DNA of 64,000 bases from Ahaetulla prasina (GCF_028640845.1 NC_080540.1:214207800-214271799), one strand, 5' to 3'. Positions 1-10,100 are shown, counted from the first letter of the stretch. Made by a program: numbers and translations. The notes: generated from the sequence alone by a model not told the origin.

Positions 1-600
1 AAACCCAGGCCCTTAGCTATGTTCAGCTATATTTGCTCTTTGTTGAATTCCATATATCTCTTCTGCTGCTTCATCTCTTGGAGCTTCTTGGTATTCCAAA
101 GAGGTCCTCTTGAATTGGCATGCAGGACAGCAAATCCAGAAATAAATCTGCTAAATGGGCGGTGGGTAGATCTTAGTAAGTTCTTCTTTTCTGAAAGAGA
201 TTACAATAAACTGTTAGAATGCTATTAACATTCTTATTCTAAATGTATCGTCCATTAGGCTTGCTACTACTGTGACCTTATTGTGGAATTTATGCCATTT
301 ATAATTTATATGTGAGGAGTACCTTTGTTTCAAATAGCCACAGATGATCACCATGGAGGGTATTTTGGGAATGAGCAAAACAGTTGGGAGGAGGGTTGTT
401 TACCCTGCATATTCACATTGTTTATGACAAGGATGAGCAATCTGCAGCTCAGAGTGCTCTTTATATGGGTCCCCAGTGCTCTTTCTAATTATAACTTCTG
501 AAAACTGAAGAGAATTTCCTGCTGCTTTGAGACAGGGAACGTATGAAAATTATACTTTCAACCCTAAAACAGGCACAGGACAATTTGAGGAAGGAAGATA
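1..600. other. Unassigned sequence, no gene seen
   Basis: AT-rich sequence with stops in all frames. The short open frame near the left edge has no recognisable domain. I see no repeat family here. Confidence 0.5.
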
Positions 601-608
601 AGCTCTAA

Positions 609-662
609 AACTGCTTCTCAAACTTAGTCCCACCAACATAACTGCTTCTCAAACTTAGTCCC
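609..662. repeat. Short direct repeat, 2 x 23 bp
   Basis: A 23-bp unit beginning AACTGCTTCTCAAAC occurs at 609-631 and again at 640-662, a 31-bp period. It looks like a local slippage duplication next to a C-rich run. Confidence 0.75.
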
Positions 663-742
663 CCCCCAGCCAAGACGACCTTATGGAGAAGAAAAACGGC
701 CTTCAGACTGAAAATCCCAAAGGATCTTTTTTGAAAGGCAAG

Positions 743-931
743 CTGACTTTCTATTTTTTTTTGTTTGAAGACGTTTCACTTCTCATCCAAGAGTTTTCTT
801 CAGATTGGAAGCTTCTTGGATGAGAAGTGAAACGTCTTCAAAGAAAAACCAGAAAGTCTAACTGCCTCTTGACAAAGCACCTTTGGAACAACCATCACTT
901 GGATGATTGAGAATCTCCATAGACATTCAGA
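743..931. mobile_element. Penelope-like element terminal repeats, inverted pair
   Basis: Two copies of one terminal sequence face each other. The left copy (743-803) reads on the minus strand and the right copy (about 810-931) on the plus strand; the shared core is GAAGTGAAACGTCTTC. Vertebrate Penelope-like elements carry minimal hammerhead ribozymes in such repeats, and the signature CTGAAGA, a stem, then GAAACGTC is intact in the left copy on the minus strand. In the right copy the first box has decayed. The right part continues into the family's usual flank, ending near GAGAATCTCCATAGAC. No reverse transcriptase is present, so this is a terminal fragment. The same flank recurs on the minus strand near 40 kb. 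Confidence 0.65.
770..803 (-). ncRNA. Hammerhead ribozyme-like core (PLE type)
   Basis: On the minus strand the order is CTGAAGA (fits CUGANGA), an imperfect stem-loop, GAAA, then CG and TC. That is the conserved hammerhead core with the two-base stem III seen in Penelope elements, where the ribozyme is thought to act as a dimer. Stem II here is only partly paired, so activity is doubtful. Confidence 0.45.
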
Positions 932-974
932 CTGAAATGTTCAGAGCTGAAATTTGTCCTATTGATCAAGATGT

Positions 975-1567
975 TGTTGTGGTCCGCCAGCAGCCTGCAG
1001 ACCTGGCAATGGAGTCAGACAGTGAGGAGGCTGGGGAACGCAATGGGCCAGTCCTGGAGTCAGGGGAAGGCTCGGATGAGGGCTCTGGATTGGAGGCAGA
1101 GATAGAGCCAGGGCCATCTGGGAGCGATGTGCAGACGCCGGAGCCTCCACAGCTGAACAGAGAGAGGCAGAGGAACAGGAGGAGCCTGTTCCTAGTGCAT
1201 GCATGAGAAGAGCTGCCAGAAGGCAAGAGCAGCTGAAGAAAAAAGGACAACTCAGGAGTAAAGCCAGAAGATGATTGGCCACTCCCATAGGGCTTAAAAA
1301 AGCAGCAACGAGCCATTTGGTTCTTTGTAGAAAAACAACATTGATTTCTGTGCTTCTTCTCAGCGTTTCTAGAACTTTGTGGGATTTTTGCCAAGAAAAG
1401 CCTTTGGCAGGTTGCCAAAGGTTGGTGATAAGGCCAACAGACTGGTTATTAAGAATTTTGTTTTGGACTAAGCTGAGAATGAATTAATTCTCAGCTGTTT
1501 TAATAAAATAAGTTTGTTGAGGACTGAACTGTGTTTAGTAATCACTACTTGGGCCTTGGTCACAACA
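975..1567 (+). mobile_element. Solo LTR, 593 bp, with 5-bp target duplication
   Basis: The element starts TGTTGTG and ends CACAACA, a perfect 7-bp inverted terminal repeat of the TG...CA type. GATGT flanks it on both sides (970-974 and 1568-1572), a 5-bp duplication typical of Ty3/gypsy and retroviral integrases. A polyadenylation-like AATAAA lies in the last 70 bases, which sets the plus orientation. The first third is purine-rich and stays open for 99 codons from 907, with an acidic, Glu/Ser/Pro-rich product that resembles no protein I know. No gag, pol or tRNA primer site adjoins it, so it is best read as a solo LTR left by recombination. Confidence 0.8.
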
Positions 1568-1734
1568 GATGTAGATGCTGGGACTTTTTTCAGCCTGTGA
1601 GCTCAGCTGCCTATTTGTTGGAGCCAGGTCTCTCCTGCAATATTCATTGGCCTGTGGAGTGAAGTCTTTTTCTCTGAGGGAGGAGGAATCTCCCTCAGCC
1701 ATGAAGGAAGCTATGGTGCACCTTCTCTGGACCC

Positions 1735-2020
1735 AACTATTATGGACAGTATTTATCCAGTCTTCAACCAGAGGTTGATGGAGAGGGTGTTCCAGCTTCA
1801 GCTCTGTAGGAACCTGGAGGTAACAGATTATCAGTCAGGATTCAAGCCAGGGTTCAGAGGCAGCATTGGTTGCACGTGCTGATGAACTGTGGTGAGCTGG
1901 TATCTATCTGAATTGATCTCTCAGTGGCTTTTGACACCATTGATCACAGTACTCTTTTGAACTTGCTTCAGGAACTACTATAATTCAGTTTTGTTGGGGC
2001 CATTGAAGATCGCCAGGTTG
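1735..2020 (+). pseudogene. Decayed L2/CR1-type reverse transcriptase fragment
   Basis: Conceptual translation in broken frames gives pieces typical of RT fingers and palm in L2/CR1 LINEs: a stretch like YQSGFKPGF near 1830 and a motif A region reading approximately LSVAFDTIDHSTLL near 1918-1960. The two halves are in different frames and carry stops, so this is an old fossil. Motifs B and C are absent. The family assignment rests on the AFDTIDH signature. Confidence 0.55.
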
Positions 2021-2056
2021 CTGGTCCAGAAGACTTGGTTTGAGCAGGGATGGGCA

Positions 2057-2330
2057 TTTTTTTTTAAAATTTGAATTTATATCCCGCCCTTCTCCAAAGA
2101 CTCAGGGCGGCTTACATTGTGTTAAGCAATAGTCTTCATCCATTTGTATATTATATACAAAGTCAACTTTTATTGCCCCCAACAATCTGGGTCCTCATTT
2201 TATCTACCTTATAAAGGATGGAAGGCTGAGTCAACCTTGGGCCTGGTGGGACTTGAACTTGCAGTAATTGCAAGCAGCTGTGTTAATAACAGACAGACTT
2301 AGTCTGTTGAGCCACCAGAGGCCCACGATA
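2057..2330 (-). mobile_element. tRNA-derived SINE, minus strand
   Basis: Read on the minus strand, it opens with a tRNA-like head (GGTGGCTCAACAGACTAAG as A-box region, GTTCAAGTCCCACC as B box). It continues with the body 'cagccttccatcctttataagg' in part, and ends with a LINE-like tail containing CCGCCCTGAGTCTTTGGAGA. Plus-strand copies of the same body and tail occur near 17.0 kb. The tail resembles the 3' ends of the L2-type LINEs in this window (GACTCAGGGCGG), suggesting that it borrows that machinery. Confidence 0.65.
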
Positions 2331-2334
2331 GTAT

Positions 2335-2890
2335 ATCACGATATACTGATGTGGCTTCACCTCTTCACAATTGCAGTGCCATCTGGGTGCAAATCAGGGT
2401 GCTGGCTATCACGATATGCTCATCAAAGCCTATTTGAGAGATTCCCTGTTTCCAAATCTTTCTGCGTGTCCAGTGAGGTCAGGCAGGCTGAGCATGCTTT
2501 AAGTCCTGTTGATTGAATATCATCTTACATATCTTCTCTGTGGTAGCACTTGCCCTATGGCACCACCAGCACTGCTGGCTGTCAGCCAACAAAATAGTTA
2601 GCTGCTTGCCTGCACAGCCCAGTGAAGCACAAACTTAGACAATACTTTTAGAATAAAAGAGTCTATTTTAGCAATGTCTTAAGATGGCAACTACTCATGT
2701 AGTCAAAGGCTTGATCCTGGCTGGGACCAGGACTCCCAATAAACAAGCAACAAATCCAAGAGGAAAAAAGTCACAATGTAATGGAATCTGGAATTCAAAG
2801 CATGGGAAGGTAAACACAGCAGAATTGAAGCTCTGAAGAGCTTTTATTTCAGAGTAGGAGGCCAATAAATATGCCAAGTTGAATGTACAA
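2335..2890. other. Unassigned sequence
   Basis: Contains a repeated TATCACGATATACT-like motif near 2333-2350 and again near 2407. No gene or repeat family is recognised. Confidence 0.4.
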
Positions 2891-2898
2891 CTGAGGTA

Positions 2899-3305
2899 CC
2901 GTATGTTTCGGAGTATAAGATGCACCTTTTCCCCCCCAAAAAAGAGGGTGAAAATGTGGGTGTGTCTTATACTCCTAATGTAGCCCCGCCCAGCTTCTCA
3001 AATGGAGGTTTCAGAGGCTGAAAAAAGCATCAGAAAAGAAGCTTCAGAAAAGAAGCCCCCAAACAGAGCTTCAGAAAAAAAGCCCCAAACAGAGCTTCAG
3101 AGGCTCTTTTTCTGAAGCTGTTTTAGAAGTTTCAGAGGCAGAAAAAAAAGCAAGGCACAGAGCTCACAACCAAGGAAACTGTTGCTAAAATTCACCTTAC
3201 ACAGCTGATTGGGGGATTCCGGGAGGCCTATCCACCCACCAATCTGCTTTTTTCTTATTTTCCTTCCCAAAAACTAAGGTGCGTCTTATACTCCAAAAAA
3301 TATGG
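2899..3305. mobile_element. MITE with TA duplication (Tc1/mariner-like)
   Basis: Terminal inverted repeats of about 29 bp: the left reads CCGTATGTTTCGGAGTATAA and the right, reverse-complemented, CCATATTTTTTGGAGTATAA. TA lies on each side (2897-2898 and 3306-3307). The interior has no ORF but several short repeats of AGAGCTTCAGAAAA. TA duplication plus long inverted ends suggests a non-autonomous Tc1/mariner element. Confidence 0.7.
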
Positions 3306-3950
3306 TACCTTACACAGTAGAGTGTACTGTCCTAATTTTTGGGCAGTCTAGCTGATCTGTGGAGATTAGTCCTCTGCTTCTTTATATGTTTCTGCTTGGA
3401 CTGGGTGGCTGAGTTTTAGATTTGAGACACTGTTAATGGGTGCAGGCAGGGAGTCCTGGGGGCTTACAGTCTCACCCGTAATCTAGTAATTGATGTCAGC
3501 ACTGCTGGAATTGCAGGACTATTACCTCTATTATGTCCCACCTCAATTTCTTCTTTTTCTTCAAAAGACCTGGCCATAATATCGGTTCCCTTTATTACTC
3601 CCATTTTAAGCTGTCCAGAATTGCTCTGTAAGGCAGCTTCTATATTGAAATACTAATTCCACTGCAGTCTAAACATCTGGTTGACTGTGTGACCAACCAC
3701 AATAATCCCATTCAATATGGTGAGAATACCCAATTCAAATTTCATGCTGGATCAACTGTCACCCAGATTAACAAGAGTCACATCAGATGCTATGGCTTCT
3801 GGGCATCCATTGAAAAATATACTGCAGGTTCAGGTCTGCTTGGGACATGATGCTGGCAAGCTACTGAAAGGCAATGAAAGTGAAGAATTTGGTAAAATCC
3901 AGAAAATTACTCCCTTGTGGTATGTTTCTATTAATCAAAACTATCAAAAT
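3306..3950. other. Unassigned sequence
   Basis: An open frame of 98 codons starts at 3717 and runs into the LTR-like block downstream. It has no recognisable domain and is probably chance. Confidence 0.4.
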
Positions 3951-3951
3951 A

Positions 3952-4672
3952 GTGTGTCATGCACCCATCGGAGTCTGAATCTGCAGGGGAAGATGAGCTG
4001 GAACAACAATTGAGAGGGCAGCTCCATTGGCCTTGGAGGAAACTGGGGAAGGGCAGAGTCAGTTCAGGCAAGGCTTTTCGGAATTAGTAAGGCCTGCAGG
4101 CAGGGAGGAACAGAGGCAGGATGAACATGAGAGACAGAGTTCAGACAAGGAGCAAGAACCACCCCCTCCAAGGGCTTGGAGAGTGCAGAGAAGGCGTGAT
4201 AAGTGCAGACTGAGCAGGCTACTTGTGAGGCGAGTGCCCCGCCCATCTTCACTAGGCACGCCTGTGGAGTGAGACTTATGGAGACGCTGTGGGGAGGGGC
4301 ATTTGTCGGGAACAAATGCTGAGCTCTTGAAGTGCTGTGTGGCAACATTTGAACTTGCCATGAGTGCTTGCATTCCTTTTGGCATTCTGGACTAATTACC
4401 TGGATCTTTTGGTCCCTGAACTCCATGATTTGCCCTTGATTTGCCAAATACATTCGGATTTATTGCCATGCAGCCTTGGTGCAGACAACGCTGGGCTGGA
4501 CTAATTGCAGCCAGAGGCTTCTTGAGGTTTGTGTGGGGATTTGTTACCACTCTGCTCTGGGACTTGTCAGAAACGTGGGAGTGTTTGGGGAGATTTGGAG
4601 CAATAAAGAGATGATTTGAACTGTCAGCTGTTTGTGTTATCTCTGTGCCGTGCCCTGAGTCATCACAATGTG
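3952..4672 (+). mobile_element. LTR-like block, boundaries uncertain
   Basis: Begins near TGTGTCATGCACCCATC and ends near GAGTCATCACA. It has the same build as the solo LTR at 1 kb: a purine-rich, open 5' third (81 codons from 4027, Glu/Arg/Gln-rich), a GC-rich middle, and an AATAAA at about 4602 followed by a GT-rich stretch. That is the usual order of U3, R with poly(A) signal and U5. I could not find a convincing target duplication, and the ends match only loosely, so it may be truncated or from another family. Confidence 0.5.
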
Positions 4673-4769
4673 GATTTCAAAAGTGAACGACTGGCTTTTG
4701 AAATAAAGACATCTGAATTCAGAAATCAGCGAGCAGAGACTTATGGATTGATTTCAGGTTTATTTAGAA

Positions 4770-5128
4770 CAGGAGTGTCAAACTAAGGCCTGTGGGTGGA
4801 ACTGGCCCACGGGGTGCTTAGATATGGCCTACCCTGGAAACAGGAAGGACTGGCCCGCGGTGCCACTGCCAGTGAAAACGGAGCTCGGGGAGTCTGTGTG
4901 CAGCAGCCCCAAACTCCATTTTCACTGGCAGAGGGCTGCAGGAGCCCATTGCAGCTGAAAATGCAGCCCAGGTGGGCTGTATGTGTCCTCCCTGGGCTCC
5001 GTTTTCGCTGGCAGAGGGCTGCAGGAAGCCATCATGGCCAAAAACAGAGCCTTGATGAGTGAAATCTAGCTGGTCACATCACTCTGGCCCCCTGAAGTCA
5101 AACACAACCCTCAATGAAATCGAGTTTG
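4770..5128. mobile_element. hAT-like MITE (TGTCAAACT family), right end lost
   Basis: Starts CAGGAGTGTCAAACT and ends ATCGAGTTTG. The expected final ACACCCCTG is missing, yet ATTTAGAA flanks it on both sides (4762-4769 and 5129-5136). The interior holds a repeated block around GGCAGAGGGCTGCAGGA (two copies near 4928 and 5010). It is the same family as the elements at 18.4, 19.7, 54.4 and 59.1 kb. Confidence 0.75.
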
Positions 5129-5159
5129 ATTTAGAACTACCAATAATAATGCTAATTTG

Positions 5160-5765
5160 CAAAATGAACAATGAACAGTAGAAAGTAAAGAGACTATTGA
5201 TGTTAATGAAGAATAATGAGAAAAAACTAAAGTTTCTAAAAATTGCAAGCCCTATCAGTTAATGAAGAACTGATTGGGGGAAAAAAATCAAAGACAAAAT
5301 GAAAGAAGTTAAAAGAATATGTTTTCTAAAACGGAATCAAGTTAACAAGAAGTTTTTGACTAAAACAGTAAAGAATACTAACAAAGCTGTCAAAATTATT
5401 ACAACTGAAGCATTGATCCAAACAAGGAAGCTGATGTTTGCTGTTACTATTGAAGAACTGGGACCTAACATGCTAAGGAAGGCAGCCATTAAGAAGAGAA
5501 AATCTAAATGGAAAATTTGCTTTGAATTGAAGATAAAGAAAATCCACATGGATTTGAGCTATTTGAAGACTCTGAGGTTAGGGGATTGAAAGAATAAGAA
5601 AAGCAAAATTACCCTGTGTGTGAAGTACAACCAGGAAAATAAAAGAATTGCGGAGATTGTAGAACAATATAAACAAAGAGTTGGAGTTATTGCAGAGAAG
5701 ATCAAGCAACATGACAATCAAACAACCCAATTCCTGATTGGAAGTGTTTATATCCTCAGATACTA
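5160..5765 (+). pseudogene. Fragment of an R4/Dong-like LINE ORF
   Basis: A 96-codon open frame (5299-5589), followed after a stop by more similar sequence. It is rich in Lys, Arg, Ile and Glu. It contains KAAIKKRKSKWKICFELKIK and then, past the stop, IAEIVEQYKQRVGVIAEKIK and HDNQTTQF. This matches the region before the RT domain of R4-type non-LTR elements, where a W-K-x-R-x-E-x-K-I motif and an E-x-L-K-Q-R-V-K-A-x-A-x-K-I-R-R-Y motif precede the fingers. No RT catalytic motifs follow, so this is a 5'-and-3'-truncated relic. An unrelated lysine-rich chance frame is the alternative; the second motif makes that unlikely. Confidence 0.55.
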
Positions 5766-5934
5766 CATTAATAATTCTTAGTTATTAATGGTTTTATTGG
5801 TTCTATTAACTAGAACCAAGTTCCAAGTCCTTGGTTAGGACTTGAATTATTAAGTTTCCACCTGTCTTTGACTGTGAATCAAATTGTGGATTACCTATAA
5901 AAACAACAGCAGGAGCAGCAACAACTCAAAGGAT

Positions 5935-6098
5935 ACCAACAGCTCCGTGGCTAAGACACTGAGCTTATCGATCAGAAAGGCTGGCAGTTCGGCGGTTCAA
6001 ATCCCTAGTACAGGTCTCCTGCGCGAGAAGGGGATTGGACTGGATGACCTCCGAGGTCCCTTCCAACTCTGTTACTGTTATCTCCATCACCCTGTTCC
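5935..6098 (+). mobile_element. tRNA-derived SINE with CR1-like tail
   Basis: The head has A-box-like CGTGGCTAAGACACTGAGC and B-box GGTTCAAATCC. The tail reads GGATTGGACTGGATGACCTC and CCCTTCCAACTCTGTTA. That tail matches the 3' end typical of CR1 LINEs (TGGACTAGATGACC, TCCCTTCCAAC), so it would be mobilised by CR1. The head is nearly the same as in the ACCTTT SINEs at 23.2 and 44.2 kb, so one head is joined to two different tails. Confidence 0.7.
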
Positions 6099-6099
6099 A

Positions 6100-6914
6100 G
6101 GCACTGATGCTTTCAGAGTCTTTTTTTTAGAGCACCGTTTTTTAAAAAAAGAGTTCATCATCCTGAATGCTCCAAGAAAAAGAAGTCTCAGGCTTGACTC
6201 TACCTTTGCAAAATCCCTCTAGGCAGTCAGTGATCCTGAAAGGAGGGAATTAAAAGAGAACCCAGCACATGAACTGTGAATGCAACGTGATAACTTTTCG
6301 AGTTAAAGATCAAGCACACCCTTGGAAGAGATTACTTCTTTCAAATGGTTGTTATTAGCAGAATCCTTCTGAGAGAACAGAGCTCTTTACCCTAGAAGGA
6401 CTCTCTCTACCAACTAAAGTAGGCCAGTTAACTCCACTTATATTTTTATTGTTGTTTTCGGCTTTCCTACCTTTCTCTCTTTGAAACCTGGCTCTTGATG
6501 AAGTTCTGCACCATCCAATTAACATTTATAGGCTTCAAAGAAGATTATGGAACTTTAAAGATTCTTGTAATGGGGCTTATCGGCAACTCAGAATTACTGT
6601 TTATAATATCTGTGTTAATACTTTACCTTCTTGTTCGGTTTGTTTGAAGAAGTCAAAGAGCACCACAGAATGCTCCAGTTCTCCACTAACCTTATTGAAG
6701 TATCCTTTATTAACCATCCGATGCAGATTAAGTGAGGGAGTTGAGGTTTGTGTCACTTCAGTAGCTAACTCTGGGGATTAAAATAGGCTTAAGTGAGTGT
6801 TTAAAAATATTGGAAGTACAATGAAAACTTTCTTGAAAGCATAAGACAGAATGGAGTTGTCTCTGAAAATAACGGCCTGAACTGTTTAAAAGTTTTATTT
6901 CTTCATTTGTCTGT
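6100..6914. other. Unassigned sequence
   Basis: No ORF above background, no repeat family recognised. Confidence 0.4.
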
Positions 6915-6922
6915 GTCCTGAC

Positions 6923-7237
6923 CAGGGGTGGGATTCTACTGGTTTGGACCGGTTCGGGAGAACTGATAGCTCTGACGATCAGCTGGGAGAGAACCAGTTT
7001 ACCCCGATGATCAGATGGGCCTACCCGCCTGTCCGCACTATTTTCCTACAATTATCTTCCCAGCTGATTCGTGGGCAGAGCAGATTGCCACACCTCAGCT
7101 GTGTTTCTCTTCTGAAGAAATGTGGAAATGAAGATTTCTTCAAACTGTGCATGCACGCACAGCGCGTGTCAGGCACCCACAAGCACGAAGCACGGGATCA
7201 CCGAACCGGTTGTTAAACCTGGAGGATCCCACCACCG
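6923..7237. mobile_element. hAT-like MITE, 315 bp, perfect 8-bp duplication
   Basis: Begins CAGGGGTGGGAT and ends ATCCCACCACCG. GTCCTGAC flanks both sides (6915-6922, 7238-7245). The interior contains GGACCGGTTCGGGAGAAC and its complement ACCGAACCGGTTG. It encodes nothing of its own. Confidence 0.85.
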
Positions 7238-7321
7238 GTCCTGACTTTATTATTTTACAACTAATTCAAGGCAACAAACATTTCCAACTCATTTCCCTCC
7301 TCCTATTTTCCCCACAGCAAT

Positions 7322-7455
7322 AACTCTTTGAGTTGGGCTGAGAGAGAATGACTGGTCCAAGATCAACCAGCTGGCTTTCATAGCTAAGGTGGGATTAGAC
7401 CACACCTTCTCTCACTTTCTAGCCTGGTGACTTAACCACTAGGCCAAATTGACTA
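7322..7455 (-). mobile_element. CORE-SINE (MIR-like), minus strand
   Basis: On the minus strand it reads from a tRNA-like head (TTTGGCCTAGTGGTTAAG) to a core with TTGGACCAGTCATTCTCTCT. That is the MIR/CORE-SINE central domain. It is diverged and its tail is missing. Confidence 0.6.
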
Positions 7456-9270
7456 CTGTTTTATTATATTGTTATTCTATATTATGAGATGTGTTTTTCA
7501 TACTTTTCCATTGCCAAATGAATAGGCAGAATATACTATTAGCATGTAAATATGAACCTGTGTGCCATGGAATGTGTATAGGAATACAGAGGTGGCCTTG
7601 AAGAAAGGATACGGCAGTCATTACAAAACATCAGTTTAGCCCAGAAAGACAGGAAAGGGTAAGAAAGAAAGTCAAGAGTGTCCTGTTTTGACTCCCAAGA
7701 CGGAATGAAAAAGAAACTGGCAGGCTTTCAATGTTCTGTTAGTATAGGCTATATCAATAAATTAGAGTTTCAATATTTCTTGTGGCAGTGACCTAAGTCT
7801 GCCTCAAAGAGCTGACAAAGAAAGAACTTACTCTAATTAGGAAAAAGAAAACAATAGAAGAGCAAGAATCTTCGGCAACTTTAAAACTAACACATTTATT
7901 ACAGCTTAGACTTTCTTGGAATACAGTTCACCTCACTGTTGGTTAAGAGCAGATAATTAAATTTGTATGAATTCTGTTCAAGTGTATATATTACAGTATG
8001 ACACCATTCTGGTGCTTGACTAACATAAAATGAACTGAACTATGGTATTATTCAAATACCATAGACCTGGACTTTTTGAAACGATTTTTTAAAGTCCCAT
8101 TAAGGGAAAAAATATCCCTTGACACTTAGGATTCCAGTGCACATTTTCTGCAAATATGCATTGTTGAGTTCCTTGACCATCAATGCAAGTTCTCTTGATG
8201 TTATTCTGTGTTATATAATTTGTCCTACTATTAGCTCTTTTGAAAAAAATTACTAACAGGATTTTAGATTGAAAGCTTTTGAAACGTTTTTCAGATTGAT
8301 CCTGTGCATCTTTTATTTTTATTTTGTTTTACTGATCCACAAAAATGGATAATATATGAAGAACCATGTAGAGTCTAGTTCTTGTAAGACTTTAAACTCT
8401 AAGATGTAGAACTGTTAATTGCATCATTGATATTAAATCTAATCGGTGTAAATACAAGTTAAGGATTTTCGTCTCTCTGCATGTCAGATTTTGGTAGGCT
8501 GATCCCAAATTTCCGTACCATACATTTTTCTTTTTGTCTCTTTTTCTTAATGACCAAAATCCAATTTGTTTGCTTATCTTAAAGAATTCTATTTAAACAT
8601 TCTTGAAGTTTGTAACTATTGTAAGATGTTGCTAATCTGAACCAGCACTTCAAAAACTGATTTTTTTTTTACATGGCAATAAGATTTATTAATTTTAATG
8701 AATTGTTTGGGGTTTTTAAGTAATATTTTTAGCTTGATGATTCATAAAGTTTCAATGTCAGTAATATCGACAACAATAATAATATTCTAAGCAGTGGCGT
8801 GAACATCTGGTGCAAGAATTGTGATATTTCTATAAGTTGCATAATAGAAGCTTTCTCCCACTCAAGCACATGTATTTTCTTAAAAGGCTATGGTGGATAA
8901 TGATATAAAATAAGAAATGTGTCATGTTGAGAACAGGTTATATATTTTTCAGATTTTCTCTTTTGACAGTTCTCATCACACTGCATTAGAGACAAATTTT
9001 GGGGCTCAAGGAGGAAATAGGAAAAAAAAAATCTTCCTAAACATTTCTGTTCTTCTGATTTTCAGAACTCTAGTTTTCTATAATATCCTCATCATACTTC
9101 TTATGCTCCTATCCTCTTGTCACAACTTATTGATTTTTGTCTTATTCAGACTACAATTCTTGCAAGCATGCTGTCACATGAAAACATCCATAGGTAGCAC
9201 TTAGTATCTTAAATGGAGTAAAGAATTTTCAGAGCAAATGCATTTATTACCGGTAATTAAACTCATGAAA
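7456..9270. other. Unassigned 1.8 kb, AT-rich
   Basis: No ORF or repeat family recognised. A perfect small hairpin (CTATGGTATT, 5-nt loop, complement) lies at 8040-8064. Poly-T and poly-A runs occur near 8660 and 9025. Confidence 0.45.
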
Positions 9271-9310
9271 ACTCCTCCTCCTCCTCCTCCTCCTCCTCAT
9301 CATCATCATA
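9271..9310. repeat. (CTC)n then (ATC)n microsatellite
   Basis: About nine CTC units followed by CATCATCATCATA. It adjoins the 3' end of a minus-strand L2-type LINE, as its tail would. Confidence 0.85.
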
Positions 9311-10012
9311 TTTAATTTCTATACCGCCCTTCTCCTGAAGGACTCAGGGTGGTTCACAGCCAGATAAAAACCAACAATAAATAGATACAATACAAATAAA
9401 AACCAATATTAAAAAACTTATTCAATTTGGCCCCTAGTTAAAATACATTAAAACCATAAAACCCCATTAAAATTAAAACTAATAATAATAATTCTATGCC
9501 AGTCCTGCACGGAAGAATAAATATGTCTTCAGCTCGCGGCAGAAGGTCAGGAGGTCAGGAAGTTGTTGAAGTCCTGGGGGAAGTTCGTTCCAGAGGGTAG
9601 GAACCCTCACGGAGAAGGCCCTCGCCCTGGGGACCGCCAGCCGACATTGCTTGGCAGATGGCACCCTGAGGAGTCCCTCTCTGTGCGAGTGCACAGGTCG
9701 GTGGGAGGCATTCGGTAGCAGTAGGCGGTCCCGTAAGTACCCCGGCTCTAAGCCATGGAGCGCTTTAAAGGTAGTAACCAAAACCTTGAAGTGCACCCGA
9801 AAGACCACAGGTAGCCAGTGCAGCATGCGCAGGAGTGGTGTTACATGGGAGCCATGAACGGCTCCCTCTATCACCCGCGCAGCTGCATTCTGAACCAACT
9901 GGAGCCTCCGGGTGCTCTTCAAGGGGAGCCCCATGTAGAGAGCATTGCAGTAATCCAAGCGAGAGGTAACGAGCATGACTGACCGTGCATAGCGCATCCC
10001 GGTCAAGGAAGG
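9311..10012 (-). pseudogene. L2-type LINE 3' end with C-terminal ORF2
   Basis: The minus-strand frame is open for about 170 codons and reads the C-terminal part of an L2/CR1-superfamily ORF2 past the [59 protein letters not shown] and a final [10 protein letters not shown]. These motifs follow the RT palm in L2 elements. The RT itself is missing because the copy is 5'-truncated where a 22-bp tandem repeat begins. Past the stop (9494) comes a 3' UTR with AATAAA-rich sequence ending in CTCAGGGTGGTTCACAGCC, a motif also seen near 23.4 kb. The uninterrupted frame makes this one of the younger LINE fragments here. Confidence 0.8.
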
Positions 10013-10013
10013 G

Positions 10014-10100
10014 GTGTTATTATCACACAATAAATGTGTTATTATCACACAATAAATGTGTTATTATCACACAATAAATGTGTTATTATCACACAATAAA
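10014..10100. repeat. Tandem repeat, 4 x 22 bp
   Basis: Four head-to-tail copies of GTGTTATTATCACACAATAAA plus T, the last one base short. No spacers differ between copies. It sits exactly at the 5' truncation of the L2 fragment. Each unit is itself a weak palindrome (GTGTTATTAT / ACACAATAA). Confidence 0.9.

Noticed and set aside
907..1206. Small acidic protein gene
   Set aside because: It straddles the left end of an LTR with a target duplication, so most of the frame belongs to the LTR.
3952..4672. Full retrovirus-like element formed with the 1-kb LTR
   Set aside because: The two LTR-like blocks differ in sequence, and no gag or pol lies between them.
5940..6005. tRNA gene (also in the heads near 23.2, 33.9, 44.2 kb)
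   Set aside because: A and B boxes are present, but the cloverleaf is incomplete and each is followed by a SINE body and tail.
9651..9857. Plus-strand ORF opposite the L2 frame
   Set aside because: Shadow of the minus-strand L2 ORF2, which carries the recognisable motifs.
10014..10100. CRISPR-like array
   Set aside because: The four 22-bp units abut without spacers and the DNA is vertebrate.
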